Source: Podochytrium sp. JEL0797 (lineage: Eukaryota; Chytridiomycota; Chytridiomycetes; Chytridiales; Chytriomycetaceae). From it: DNA of 57,018 nt. The translations under genes and the position numbers were made by a program. The notes beneath the pieces are model-generated. The model did not search any database, was not told the DNA's origin, and saw only the letters and a program-made list of their open reading frames with translations. Where the stretch lies: the NCBI GenBank assembly GCA_027596195.1, contig JADGJG010000060.1, positions 1 to 57,018 on the forward strand, given 5' to 3'. Each line of letters starts with the position of its first letter. Positions within the stretch are counted from its first letter, which is position 1. Shown here piece after piece: positions 31,706 through 44,200 of this stretch.

Positions 31706-32233
31706 AATATCCTTTGTTATTCAAAGCTTTGGAGTGAAGCATTCAAAGCTTTTAACGCTGTTATTAGAACACATGTTACTCCCTTTTCATTATCAGGGGC
31801 TTTTTCATTGAATTTTATTGCTAAGTCCGATCGGTCCATTTCAAAGTCATAAACCGCCTCCATCGTGCCATCATCGCGGTGTATAAATTGAAATTCTGAT
31901 TCAGCAGGTCCTGGTGCTCACATAGGCGTTGATGGCATTGCCTGCCTAAGCGCTAAAGTTCCGTTACTTGATTGATTTGGTGCACGCCAGATTTTACGCA
32001 TTCCTGAAATGTAGGATATATTCGAAAACATAAATGAATAATGATACCATTTTGCACATTTAAAACGCGAGACCGGCGACCCACATTTTTTTATTGGACG
32101 ACAAAGCGGATGAGCAACTTCGTGTGTGAGTACACTGTCGAGAGCGGTTAAAGAATGAATAAACGCGCCTCATATGAGAGAAAAAAACGCGGGCGAACGA
32201 GAAATCAAACGTAAATAAAAAGAAAATTCATCA
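31706..32233. other. Spacer between the two Frizzled-like copies
   Basis: AT-rich with no supported gene. It should contain the 3' flank of copy A and whatever promoter copy B has. Confidence 0.4.
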
Positions 32234-33985
32234 CTATTCTCCAAACAAGAGATTTCTCCAATCCTCCACCATCGCACTTCCAAAAATCAGCGCTAAAAAA
32301 CTCCCCAGGCTCGCCATAAGCCCATCCACAACCATCATTTGGGTGAAATCCGGCACTTGCCCGACCAATAACGGCGCGCACTGCCCCTGCGACTTCCCAT
32401 TTAAAACACACGCATACCAATTCTGAAGCCACACAGAACTCGGATCCATCATGCCTTGAATCACTTTGATAGTTTGATAATAATACGTCCAGAGCCACGA
32501 CAAGATCACAGCAAACACAACCGACAAGGCAATCGATCGCCAATAATCTTTCACCATTTGAATCGCCACTTCTCTCCTTTTCTCCCTCCTTTTGATCCTC
32601 TCCTTTTTGGCCGCCTCAAGATCGACAGGAACGCGATCAATCCCTTTCACAAAACTCCCCTTTACCTGGTCAATACCATTCACAGTACTACCCTTTCCCT
32701 CACCCACTTGATTTTCCGATCTGTTGACTCGAGTATGATGACTCGAGATGCTACTACGGTCAAAAGTTCCTCCCATAGCTTCAACTGTAATTTTCGCCAT
32801 GGCAGTTAATGTTCCCACGTGGACAATCAAGGCAGGAAACCCAAGCACAGCAATGGGGTATAAAAACAGTGCGTTGGCGTATTCGGGGCCATACAGGCAT
32901 GATCTACCGCTTGCTTCAATTTGGTTGAGGACCTGCATTGGAGGGGAAACAGGTCAGCAACATGCTCGAATTCGATTGCAACAAACCAGCAAGGCCACAG
33001 CAGGAGCCGCACACGCACCCCAGATAATTGAATGAAAATACGCGTACTTGTCCGCCAGAAACTTGTTTCTCCACACAATATTCATATGAAGCGAAACCAT
33101 GAAAAGCAACGCCCAAATAACAATCAAATAGGAGCAGTACACGATAATGAATCCCTGAACCGCACAGACACGACTATTGGCTTGATTCGAGCTTGTTATT
33201 TCATCGACGCAGTTAAATCGATTTACGTTTCCCGCATTGATGGTAAAGGCAAGGTGGAAAACGATCGCCACGGCTGAAAAGATCATGACAATCATTGCAG
33301 GATGTTTCCGTTTGTTCTTGAACATGACATATGATATGAGAAGATAACTGGCCCCTATCAGCGAAATTATATTCACGATGTCGCAGATGAGATTGTGGGT
33401 AGAAACTGTTTGAGGGTCGTAAAATGAATAGAGCTGCTGGCAAGGCAAACAACACGCGCCCACACAATTTTGCCCAGGAATAGACGGATACGACCCATTC
33501 GCCATATACAATGGATTCGGCTTCAAAAACGAAGGACATTGTGTGATTGCGGTCGCGTTCTGTTGCTCTTTGTGTGTTGACCCGAGACAAGTGGTTGACG
33601 TGGAATACGGCACCGGGAGAACCGTGAGCATCCCATCACAGTTTGGTAAATTGTTGACTTGACCAAAGAGTCCGAACAGAGAAATACATTCCGCGACGGT
33701 GCTTTGGCAGAGAGACTGGCATGCAACGTCACCGAGAGAGTTTGACTTTGAGCTGCTGCAAGAAGGATACGACGCGTAACAGAGGAACTCGACAAAAGTC
33801 GTGATGCATTGTTGATATTGTACCGTGTTGTTCAGTTGGAGAATGATGTCCAGTCCGTGATCTTTCAAGATGCCTTCGATTGTCGGAATCGTGTAATTTT
33901 GACCGAGGAACACGGGATAGTCAATGAGCTTTGAGCAGTAAAGCGTGGGATTTGTGGGGGCCGGAACGTACGGAGCGCAAGACAT
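32234..33985 (-). CDS. Frizzled-like receptor with Cys-rich domain (copy A)
   Basis: Exons 33985-32987 and 32932-32234 give 565 aa; the 54-nt intron uses a gtttgt donor. Residues 1-190 form a Cys-rich, Frizzled-type extracellular domain (CITTFVEFLCYASYPSC, ACQSLCQSTVAEC) with N-glycosylation sites such as NYT and NNT. A CVGACCLPC linker leads to seven membrane segments (about residues 210-560) and a basic, Ser-rich intracellular loop (SSHHTRVNRSENQ; AAKKERIKRREKRREVA). Related proteins occur in Dictyostelium (fsl genes) and zoosporic fungi; Wnt ligands are absent from fungi, so the ligand is unknown. No signal peptide follows the start, so an upstream exon may be missing. Confidence 0.85.
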
Positions 33986-34036
33986 TGGACGTGTCTTTCG
34001 GTTGCCGCGGTTGGTTGAGTGATTTCTGGCGAAACA

Positions 34037-34384
34037 ATGCTCTCGCCCTTTCCCTTTGTTGACTCATTCTGGCTCAGCAGATATTCAGCATTTAGCTATG
34101 TAGGATTTGCACGATTCTTAGGATTCGCAAAAGCCGTTAACGACCTTTCCCCAAGAATGAGACGCGAAATCCAAACCCGCCTACTTTTTAAAAATCCAAT
34201 GTACAAAGAAGCTTGGGAAAAAATATATTTCCCGATCGCGCAAATACAATTGGGAAAACTGGAAGAAGAAAGATTTGATTACCAACATTTCAACCCGCGA
34301 CACAACCGCCCCCCGTCCAGACGTCCAAAATGCAATCATCTGAACAACTCCTTGCGATGCATCGGAAGTTCGTTCCTTGACTGA
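34037..34384 (+). CDS. Possible small protein, unrecognised (weak)
   Basis: A plus-strand frame divergent from the Frizzled-like gene contains a gene-like stretch (FKNPMYKEAWEKIYFPIAQ, then LGKLEEERFDYQHFN) and then turns into low-quality sequence. A later frame at 34377-34559 could be a second exon but no clean junction was found. No family recognised; it may be chance. Confidence 0.25.
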   Translation: MLSPFPFVDSFWLSRYSAFSYVGFARFLGFAKAVNDLSPRMRREIQTRLLFKNPMYKEAWEKIYFPIAQIQLGKLEEERFDYQHFNPRHNRPPSRRPKCNHLNNSLRCIGSSFLD

Positions 34385-34580
34385 AAGAAAAGACCTGAAA
34401 AGAAAACAGCGCATGCTTGAGCAACCAAAAACGGAAAATGCGCAAAAGAAGTCAAAAACAAGTTACCACACGCGTTGCAGAGCGATTTGGGACCATTGGG
34501 GCCAGTACGTGGGAGGATGGTTTGTTTTGCGTTGCACTGTTGGAGGAACAACGGTTTAGAAAACGGTGAAAAGGTGGAGA

Positions 34581-36110
34581 TCATCGGCTCACGAAGCAGT
34601 AACCGCATCTCCAGACGCTCTTTTCTTCAGGATTCGCCCACGTTTCCTACCACACAACCAAATCAGTTTAACAAAAATCATGGAATCGCTGGGCAGCAGA
34701 GAATTCGAAACCTCACCTCATCCACCCCCAAATTCCCCGGACTCATAAACCCCGCACTAAAGTCAATAAAAAATCCACTCCGTCTCCTCTGCATACCCAC
34801 GCGATTATTCCTCTGCCGCCTCCCCTTCTCCTTCTCCTTCTCGGTCGTATACTTATCCACCGCTTCCCTCGACATTTCCTCCACAATCGGCCCCCACTCT
34901 TCCACATCATGCTCCCTCCCCTGCCGCAACCCAACCTCCAAAGGCCGCGTGCTTTCCCTCAACATCCCGAGAATCAAATTCGCCTCATCCACATCCTCCA
35001 CCACCGCGTTATTCGCCGCCGCGCTATGAGAGACAGCGGCAACCACGTTTTTCACTTTGGACAGTTGTTCGTGAATCGCGTGGGACACGAGCGGCGGGAA
35101 TTCGGATCCGAGGCCGAGGTCTTTGGAGAGTTGGAGGGCAAATTGTTCAGGGGTTAAGGGGGATGAGAGGTCCCATTCGAAACGGTCGACAAGGTGGTAT
35201 TGGTTGAAGAGGATGTCGAGCTTTTGAGCGAGGGAAAGACGTGTGAGAGTAAGATAACTGAAATAAAAGAAACTCGAGAAGAGATGGAGTTTACGTTGAT
35301 GACGACACGGGTGTCATTGTCGAACGGGACTTCGTTGGCCATGAGGGCCATTTGCTCTGCAATCTGCACCTTCATGGCTTCTTCGATAACGCTCGCATAC
35401 ATGCTCGCGGGAACATCGAGGTCTTCGCACATGAATTCGGCAAACTTTTTGGGTGTAAGCTAGAGATTCGTGTGAGCCACACATGGTTGACCACGCTCCA
35501 CCCGCCCATTACTCACAAAACGCTCCTTCAGATTCCACATGAACGCGTCTCGCAGCTTCATCCCGTCAATCTCAAGTTCCAACCGAATCGGCACCAGACT
35601 CTCAGTAACACTCGCCGCCAAGTCCCGATAAAACGGCAACAGATAATCATGCCTCGTTCTCCGAATCCTCCGCTGCTGCTTCACACGCACACTCGAAGAA
35701 GTATTCTGCGCATCGTGATGCAGCTGCCTCCCAATCACCTTCAATCGATCGTCCATCTTCTCAGCATCCATATCCTTTGGATCGTCCCTGTCAATCTCCT
35801 GGTCCGAATTCGACACTGAGCCCAACTCGTCATCGAGGTTTACTGTTTCGACGCGCTGACTGCGCTTGCGCTTTCCGATGGTGAGGATGCCAGAGGGTGG
35901 GAGGAGTAACGTCGATACGGCACTCGAGGTCGCTGATTCGGAGTGCGGGCCGTCCTTGAGGCGCTGGGCATAAGTGTTTTGGAAGGGAAGGAGCGGTTTG
36001 ACGGGCGGGCCTTGTGTGCCAGGGCGCAGGTGGCTCATTTGTGGCATCATCAGGGGCGTCTGCATCGGGTAACCAGGGGGCATGGCGCGAGGTGTCATAG
36101 TCGGGTGCAT
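34581..36110 (-). CDS. SNF5/SMARCB1-family chromatin-remodelling subunit
   Basis: Four exons (36110-35517, 35459-35295, 35220-34717, 34646-34581) close in frame at 442 aa. A Pro/Met-rich N-terminus is followed by the SNF5 core: LVPIRLELEIDGMKLRDAF, WNLKERF joined to LTPKKFAEFMCEDLDVPASM, and the second repeat FEWDLSSPLTPEQFALQLSK. The protein ends ETWANPEEKSVWRCGYC. SNF5 and Sfh1 are core subunits of SWI/SNF and RSC, binding the nucleosome and holding the complex together; which of the two this is cannot be told here. A longer start at 36209 is possible but adds a sequence without family resemblance. Confidence 0.88.
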
Positions 36111-36305
36111 GGTGGGCGAGAAGCGGATTATTTTTGAGAAAATCACAAGAGACGTGAGAATTCGATTGTGACGAAAACCCACATCGCCTTTTTTTGAAAC
36201 TTCTCTCACTTGTTTCTCTCGTTTTAGAATCGATTAAAGGAGTTATTTTAAGCGCGTTCGGGCTGTTCGAAAATTATTGTTGGAATGGCGATATTCCAGC
36301 CACCT

Positions 36306-38680
36306 TCACTCATCAAGCTCATAAATCAAGTGACTGACGAGCTTAACTTGGTCCTGCATTCTCTTACCCCCCTCAACCTCATGCCCAAGTTGCTCCTCGT
36401 GACGCACCTCATCAGCCTTCTCCAAGTCTTCCACACCCAACACCTCCTCTACACTCTTCAAGCACCACGCAGGCCCACCAGAAGTGAGCACTCCAACCTT
36501 CTGAGCTGTTTCTGCGAGTTGCATCAACTCTTGTTGCGTGGGTTGAGTGGGTGTGAGGTGTTGCAGCGCCGAAAAGAGATCTTCGTCGGATTCTGCGGCT
36601 GGTTCAGGCTCCTCGGTGTCGGATTCGATGTGAGAAATGAAGGGGGTTGAAAGTGCAAGATTCTCAGCTGGATTGCATGGCGCGGGATCAGCAGTTGTCG
36701 CGTCGTTCGCGTCGTTCTTGGGATCCATGGCTTCAATTGGAGCAACAGAATCACTGCAGAGAGTTCCTGGAATGTCGGCATAGTCGAGTGGAACAGCTGG
36801 TACTGTGGCAGGAAGTTTGGAATTTTGTTCATTTTCCCCATCACTTGTCTCTTCGTCCTCGATCGACTTTTCAAGAACAGGCTCGAGCACAGACTCCACA
36901 TCTTCGCGTTCGTGCGTTTCATCCGCTCGAGTCTCGTCAGGTTTGACCACATTTTCAGGTTGCACTTCAGAATGAGCAGCCTCCACTTCTTCAACTTCAT
37001 CCAATTCCATCGGCGCATCACTTTCCGGCTATAAACCAAAAATCAGAACCAGCAACCCTCCCCGAAAAGAAAAGTAAAACAAACTCACCATCCCCTCCCC
37101 CTCACACTGCAAACACGGCACGTCCACAACCAAAACCCTCTCCCTCTTATCAAACCGCGCCGTCCCCTTCTCCTCCAAAACCTCAAACGGCAACTCAACA
37201 CTCAACGCATACCTACCCTCCACTCTCAATACAGCCCTCCATCCATTTTCAACAATATTAAAATCCACACCTTGCGCAGACTCGCACAACGGAAGGTGGA
37301 TTTTGAGGAGTAGAGAGGATGGACGTGGGGGGTGGGTGAGGCTGCGGTCGCGTGAGGAGAGGTAGTTGGAGTAGGAGAGGGATGCCCGGTGGGTGAGTGT
37401 GTATGTTGGGGTTTGGAGCGTGTTTTGAGACTGGGTCAAAGAAGGAGTTGGAGCCTCTGTGGATGAGAGTTCTTGGATGAGCGGAGATTTGGATACAGGT
37501 GCTTCTGAGAGTTTCGAAGGATCCGCGAATCCAAATGCACTGGCTGATGCATGAGATTCGGCAGAGGTAGCAGCCGCTGCAGCTGCAGCTGTAGCTTTGT
37601 ATCTGTTTCCCGTAATAATAGTTTTACTCGCTGGGACAGCTCGGGCCACCGGTTTTTTGGAGGATTCTTCCTTTTGCATTTGCTCTTGCTGCGATTGAAT
37701 CTTCTCGATAAAATCCAGCGACGTTTTCTTGGGAACCTCACTAGAGGATGAATTGGAAGCCTCTGCTGCTTTTGCGGAAGCATCCACCTTGGTACGAACA
37801 ACGGTAGCTTTAATCTCAGAGCCCTTGTAATTCATTTTGACAGGCTTGAAAGCTGCGTTTCGATTAATACGAATTCCATTTACATATAGACGGAATAAAC
37901 CGAACCATGATCCAATTTAACCCCAAACTGACGCTCAACGCCCTCCAAAGCCGTCGACATCAGCAACTCCATAAATTTCGGCATCTTGCATCCCAGTTCA
38001 AAAGTTTTCGGATTGAACACACAATCATACACAAAACACTTCTTCCCAGCTATTCAAAACCGCGTTAATCATTATCAAAAGCATCCCTCAAAATCTCACC
38101 TTTATCCTGATCAAACCGCCCCGCCGTCAAACTATACGGAATCGCCCAACTCGTCCCCACCCTCCCCCCCTTCTCCTCCTTCCCCTCCCCCGGCTTCGCC
38201 TCCTCAATTTCATTACACGTGCAAATATTCACAAACACTTTTTTGACATCGGCGGGGATATCCACGGCCTCCCCCCCAGCCGACGCTTCCTGCTTCCCCG
38301 GCGCCACCACAAAAGCGGATTTAATAACCCGTGCAGGAGTAGGTTTGATCCACCGAATCGAATTCCCACGATCCGCTTCAAGCGAGGTAATCTCGCGTTC
38401 ATACAGCTGTCAAACAAAATATTTGAGATCAAATCTCCCGGATCTCAAAACCACTCACCTCCTTGTTTTTAGGATCCGAAATCTCATCCACATACTCTTT
38501 AAACAACTGTCGAAACTTTTCGTCTTTCATTGCTTTGGCGATTTTGTCCATTTCCTATGCGTTTTGCGTATCGATATTCAGGATCTAAAAGAGAATATAA
38601 AGACGCATGCGAACCTCTTTGGTAACATTGATTTTCTCCAAGGGAGATCCGGATTCGGTGGGTGCTGATGTGGTCGCCAT
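36306..38680 (-). CDS. PIH1-domain dynein assembly factor, Kintoun/DNAAF2-like
   Basis: Six exons (38680-38615, 38554-38459, 38406-38100, 38049-37906, 37852-37089, 37028-36306) close in frame at 699 aa. The PIH1 domain covers about residues 60-205: LYEREITSLEADRGNSIRW, KKVFVNICTCNEIE, WAIPYSLTAGRFDQ and CFVYDCVFNPKTFELG. A low-complexity Ala/Ser linker precedes a CS-like beta domain (about residues 370-460, LLLKIHLPLCES, LPFEVLEEKG). The C-terminal 240 residues are acidic. Kintoun-type proteins work with HSP90/HSP70 to pre-assemble axonemal dynein arms in the cytoplasm, so this gene implies a motile flagellated stage. Two introns begin gttcg, a weaker donor. Alternative: another PIH1 family member such as PIH1D1. 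Confidence 0.82.
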
Positions 38681-39729
38681 GTCGGATTTGTTTTGATTTT
38701 TTTTTCCGGCGACAATTTTTGACACGTTGCAACGAAAAGAAGAAAGTTTATAGAAGCCTTTTTTTTAATGGAAGGATATGCATTTCATGGTGAGGAAGTG
38801 GGTCAAGAGAGTGTCGGTTGTGATTGGGTGATTGGTGTTGGCCGTGAAAGGCCTGTTTTATGACAAGCGGGGAGCATTAGAAAGGGGCATATAAGGGTCA
38901 ATCCAGCAGTCTTAAATAGTGCTTTCCTTTGAGGTGTATCACGACATACGCGCTTTATCATCCGGTTGACGAGCCCTCGATCCGCGTCGACCAAAATCAC
39001 GAATACGATTTGAGAAAGAAAACGAAGCTTTTAGACCTTGCGCTTAGGTTCCAAACATGACCATCCGGAGCAACTTGGAACCGAAAAAAGGCTGTTGACA
39101 TTCAAAGGGCTGCTGCAGAGTATTGGCAAAAGCTTGGAATACTTGAGCGGCAATATTGGCAGTCGCACAGCACCCAGTTGTGAGTGTCGTCTTTCAGACA
39201 CTTGAAAAGACTCGGCGAGGAGACGACAAATACCGGCGGGGCAATATACAACTCCACACATCTTGCTTGTATGGCGAGGATCCAGTCTCGAATCTCAAAG
39301 AGGGACGCAGAGTTGTTCCAAACGTCGTGATCCGGTTTGGGAGCATCCCCTAAACCAGTGAAAGGTCTGTGAGATCATCAGGCTCAATTCGAAAAAATAT
39401 AATAAGCTATACAATCAATACACCAGGTTTCAGGCGAATAAACACACACAGGAAGTATCGACGCGAAGAAAAGTACACTAAATCCGAATATTGATGCAAA
39501 TCATGCGAGGGGAAATCTTTTAAACCACAAATCAACAGAAAATCAAAAAGAGAGAAATTTGGCAATCTCTGGATCAACTGCGAATCTTGAATTGGAAATC
39601 TGTGAAGCGAAAATTCAGTTGCAGATCTTGCTGCCATTGCAAATCGTAGGGCGGCATATCTCTCAACCCATTGACTGCCAATTGACTTCGGAAGTGGAGA
39701 ATTTTTTATTTTTTTCATCGATAATAACC
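38681..39729. other. Intergenic, no supported gene
   Basis: About 1 kb between the divergent PIH1 and NSUN5 genes. Short frames on both strands lack any family features. It should contain both promoters; a run of t/a (about 39703-39716) lies just before the NSUN5 start. Confidence 0.5.
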
Positions 39730-41284
39730 ATGTCCACTCTGCAACTCCACTCGACGGCCGCCCTTGTAGTGTCGCAGTGCCTTTCGAACCCAAAGAAGCT
39801 GTCAATCCGACGGATTGTGGAAGGGATCTGCTCCGCTGCGACTGACAAGGAGCGCAAGGCGGTGTTTGCGATCGTGTGCCAAGTGCTCAAGTACAAAGAC
39901 GCGGTTTCTGCGATCATCGGCAATTCCGACATTCCTCCGTCTGCGTCGAAGGGAAAGAAAGCTTCTATTTATTTGGTGTTGGTCTACGAGCTGCTGTTTG
40001 GGAAGGGCTTCCGGTCCGCGCCAAAGTTGCTTCGCGACCGAGTGATTCCGCACAAAACGCGGCTGACGGCGGAACTGGCGAAACTCAAAATCAAAAGAAG
40101 AGTCACAAAGAACGAGGATTTGATTCCGGAACACATCCGCAATGCCGTCGTTTTGCCGAGATATGCACGCGTCAACACCAACCTCACCTCAATGGACGAT
40201 GCCCTCGCTGCTCTCGCCAAGGCAGGGTATTCTCTGGTCGAATATGAGCAAGCCATGCATTTGGGCAAATTGAAGTGAGTTGCGACAAGTCACCACACAA
40301 TCGCTGACGCTCCAACAATTCAGAACCAAAACTGTCGTCAAGGATCCCCACATTCCAAACCTTCTCGTGCTCCCTGCAAACTCGGATTTCCATAACCACG
40401 AACTCCTGCTGAAGGGCCACGTTGAGTCTTTCCCATCCAACCAAACCCCCTCGAAAAACTCATCCCTCCCTTCCCCAGATTATTTTGCAAGACAAGGCGT
40501 CGTGTTTCCCCGCCTTCATTCTGAATCCTCCAAAGGGTGCAACCGTCATTGATGGATGTGCAGCTCCCGGAAACAAGACTTCTCATCTTTCCATGATCAT
40601 GAACAACACGGGCACAATTCACGCGTTTGACAAGGACCATTTGCGCTTGAATACATTGATTAAGCTCACTGGCCGTGCGGGTTGTACCAGTGAGTGCTCT
40701 TCGATGCGTTCGATTCCTTCCCGCTAATCTTGGGAACGCTTTCAGACATCATACCAAAACGCACCAGTTTCCTCGACATTTCTCCTGACGACAAGACGTA
40801 TTCCGACGTCTCCTACATTCTTTTGGACCCTTCATGTTCTGGATCCGGAATCACGCGCCGTTTGGACCATTTGCTTATCCAACCCGACACGGCTGCCGAG
40901 GATGAAGAGGAGGTGGGAGAAAATGGAGGTCTTGTCAGTGGAGAAGCGAGAATCAAAGCGCTGTCGGATTTCCAGGTCGAAGCATTGATGCATGCGTTCA
41001 AGTTCAAGAATGTGAAGAAAGGTGAGGCGTTCGACGCGTTGAACGAAAAACCTGTTTCTGACTTCCTTTGTCTAGTTGTGTATTCCACTTGCTCCAAGCA
41101 TCGCCAGGAAAACGAAGGAGTGGTTGAACGCGTTCTAGCTCTTCAATCCGACTTCAAACTCGTCAACAACGTTTTCCCAGAATGGAAACGTCGCGGGGTC
41201 GACGGCTTCCCCCAAGTCATCCGGACTCTCCCCGAAGAAGATTTCTGCATTGGATTCTTTGTCGCATTGTTTGAAAGAAAATAA
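39730..41284 (+). CDS. rRNA (cytosine-C5) methyltransferase, NSUN5/Rcm1 type
   Basis: Five exons (39730-40274, 40324-40420, 40479-40689, 40746-41021, 41076-41284) close in frame at 445 aa. An N-terminal NusB-like helical region is followed by the SAM-binding motif DGCAAPGNKTSHL, AFDKDHLRLNTL, the first catalytic-loop motif LLDPSCSGSG and the second YSTCSKHRQENE. The two Cys (in PSCSG and STCS) are the release and nucleophile residues of Nop2/Sun enzymes. The DPSCSGSG form rather than DAPCSG is typical of NSUN5/Rcm1, which methylates a cytosine of large-subunit rRNA in the nucleolus. An acidic insert (EDEEEVGENGG) lies between the motifs. The stop is 10 bp from the convergent CSF1 stop. Confidence 0.92.
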
Positions 41285-41294
41285 ATACGATACT

Positions 41295-44200
41295 TTATGA
41301 ATTCCTTGCAATCCACACAACCACCTCCGACAGCAAAACCACAGCATTCAAATACAACATCTCCGGAATCTTCGTCTTGTTCACACCCAGCCATTCAATC
41401 AACTCGCGTGGCGTCGCTTCACCAGTCACCTTCAACTGCGGGTCAAACTTGAAATCGCCTTTTCGATACACAAATTGAATCACCTCCCCACTCTCCACTG
41501 AAGGTGCAACTTGCCCAACGGGCGACGGAACATCCAACCCCTCTCCGTCGTGTTTGAACGCAGTATCGTAAAACTCGAATAGCTCCATCAAAAATCGGTA
41601 CAACCCCAAATTGAGGGCAATATCAATTTGCGAGGCAAACACAGTCTCTCCACTCAACTCAACGCGCGAATCAGCAAGATACGAAAGCGCATCGAGCGTT
41701 ATGAGAATCGCTGGAACCGTTGCCACGTTTTTGGAAGGCGCTGAGCCAAGGAACGCGAACCACTCTGTATAGGGGAATGGATAAATTTGAGCATTCTGCC
41801 CACTTTGACTAACAAAAACAAAACACAAACCCATCGCAGTCCACATGCGTTCCTCCTCCGGCGTCAACGACCGCGTGGTTCCCTTTTTGATGGAAAGTCC
41901 ATCCATCTTGATTTTCAAAGCCTCCCACAAGATATCGGCGGTCCGCCCTTGATGCTCCAAAGAGATTGAGACTGCCTTCGAAATCAGCTGCGATGAAGAA
42001 AAGAACTTCAATTTACCATCACTCACAAAACTAAAATCAAAATGCACTCTTACCCGAGCACAATCCGGATCCCGAAAGTTATACCGCATAAAATGCATCA
42101 ACAAACTCTTGAGCTCAACGCGAATCGAGCAAAAACTCCTACTCCCATTACTATACCAAAGCACACTTCTCCCACCACCCTCCGAACCTGCCACCTCATA
42201 ATTCGAAGGAAGCACCGACCGACTCAACAACTTACTCGACCGTCTCAACGCCGGTGAATCCGGCGGCGACAGCGAAAAGTCCAAATTCATCTTCTCCTCC
42301 AACGCCGTCTTCAATCGATCCAAAAGCTGATACAACGCCGGCACGGTCCGCCGCGAAATAATCACTCTCAAATTATCCACCATCACACTCACATCCGAAC
42401 ACAGAGAAACCACATCCTCCCTCACCTCCCATCGCTGAACCAGCTGCAAATCCAACGGCTGAACCTCTACAATCAGAATGCGCTCATAATGGAACTGCAT
42501 CTGCACCTCCACCTTATCAACCGTAAACGACCCAAGCGTAATAACATCCGCGTTGGTAGTCCGGAAATCATTCGAACCCGTCACTGAAAGCCGCGGATTC
42601 ACCACAGCCGCATCTCCGCTAAACCTTCCTTCACAAACCCATCGAATAGCCGACAGAGACGCAACCAAACTCTTGGCCCCAAACGACTCATTCGTCCACG
42701 CGATATCAGCCGCCGAAACAAACTGTGAAGCCGTGAGCGTTGTTTTCCCGATACTCTGCCCAAAATCGCTCGACAATGCGATAGAAGGAAGCCGCATGCA
42801 AAAGTGGAAAGAGTCGGTGAACTTGCGGTCGGTATCTGCGTGGCCAGGGAAGCGCAACAAAGACGAGAAGGCAGACGCGGTTTTCGTATCGTTCGAACCA
42901 GCCTGCGACACGCCAGTCGAAAGTAGTGGTGTGATCCAAAGCCGTTGAAAGAGCAGCAAATCATGCAACTGCCGCACATTCAGAGAAGCGGTGATGGACG
43001 CCGAATCCAGATCAAGCAGGAAGCTCCGCGAAGTATCGTCAAACAAGAACGACGGAGAAATCGTCAGCTGCGAAATGTTCCAACGGAAGCAATCCTCCGG
43101 CGAGAACGTATGACGTAACGACCCATTCATTCCCTTGATGTCGAGCGTGACGTTGACAGCGTTCTGCGGTTGCAACTCGCCTTTTGGCGTGAATCCCACC
43201 AACACATCCGCTTCTTCCAGAATAAAGTTGAGATTCACTTTGGACTCTGGAAGACACGTCAAACTGACTCGAGTCTGTGACAACTGAAAAAAACAAAACA
43301 AAACAAACGTGTCAAAACAAATCTAACCACGCTTCAAAAAAACAAGCCTCATACCTTCAAAAAGTAAACCACAGTATGCTGCTGAGTCTCCAATGATGTC
43401 ATGGCAGAATTCGACACAGGAACCGAGGGCCCAGCCAACGGGTCTAAATCGAGATTCGACACGACATCCAAAAAGAAGGCCAACACCGTCGGATGCAACA
43501 CATTCTCACTCTCCAAAATATGCTGCGTGATATACACACTCCGTTTCTTGCGTTCCGGCAACAACGAATCGTCCCCGAAACATGTGGACCCGTTGATTTT
43601 GAAGTCGACTCCGGGAACGGAAAAGAGCTGGTCTTCGAAGCTGTCGTCGGTGCTCAAGCCGTTCGACACGTTTGAAATCTTTCGCGCGTGAGAGGGTTTC
43701 TCGGGGACTCTGGATTCGCGGCCGCTCTTGATTTTGCAGACACCCGCACCAAACACAAAGTCTCCTTCAAACACTATTTCGGTAAACCCTTGAACCGCGG
43801 CCGAAACAGATCCCAACGAAGCAGGTCCCGAAGAGAGTGAAGCAGGAAACAGGTTCCGCTCCGATGCAAAGATGGAAATCAGAGAATTCAAATGCCCCGT
43901 GATGCTCGAAGTCAACGTGACATGGAACCCCTCGATACTCGCGTTGATCTTGACAGACCCAAACTCCTCCTTGAAAAACTGAAGAATCTTTCCTTGGATG
44001 TTGCGGAGGAGAAAGCGGTTGTGCACGGGGTGAGAAGCAGCCAAGAAGCTCGCGTCGTCGAGCGGATTGAAGTCTTCGACAAATTGAGCGCTAATGTCGC
44101 TGATCCCGCCTTGGTTCTCGACAAGACAGTACGACTCGTACTGAATTTTTTGGAGACAGAAAAGCAGTGCGGCGTTTGGACTAGCGTGATTTCCATCCGC

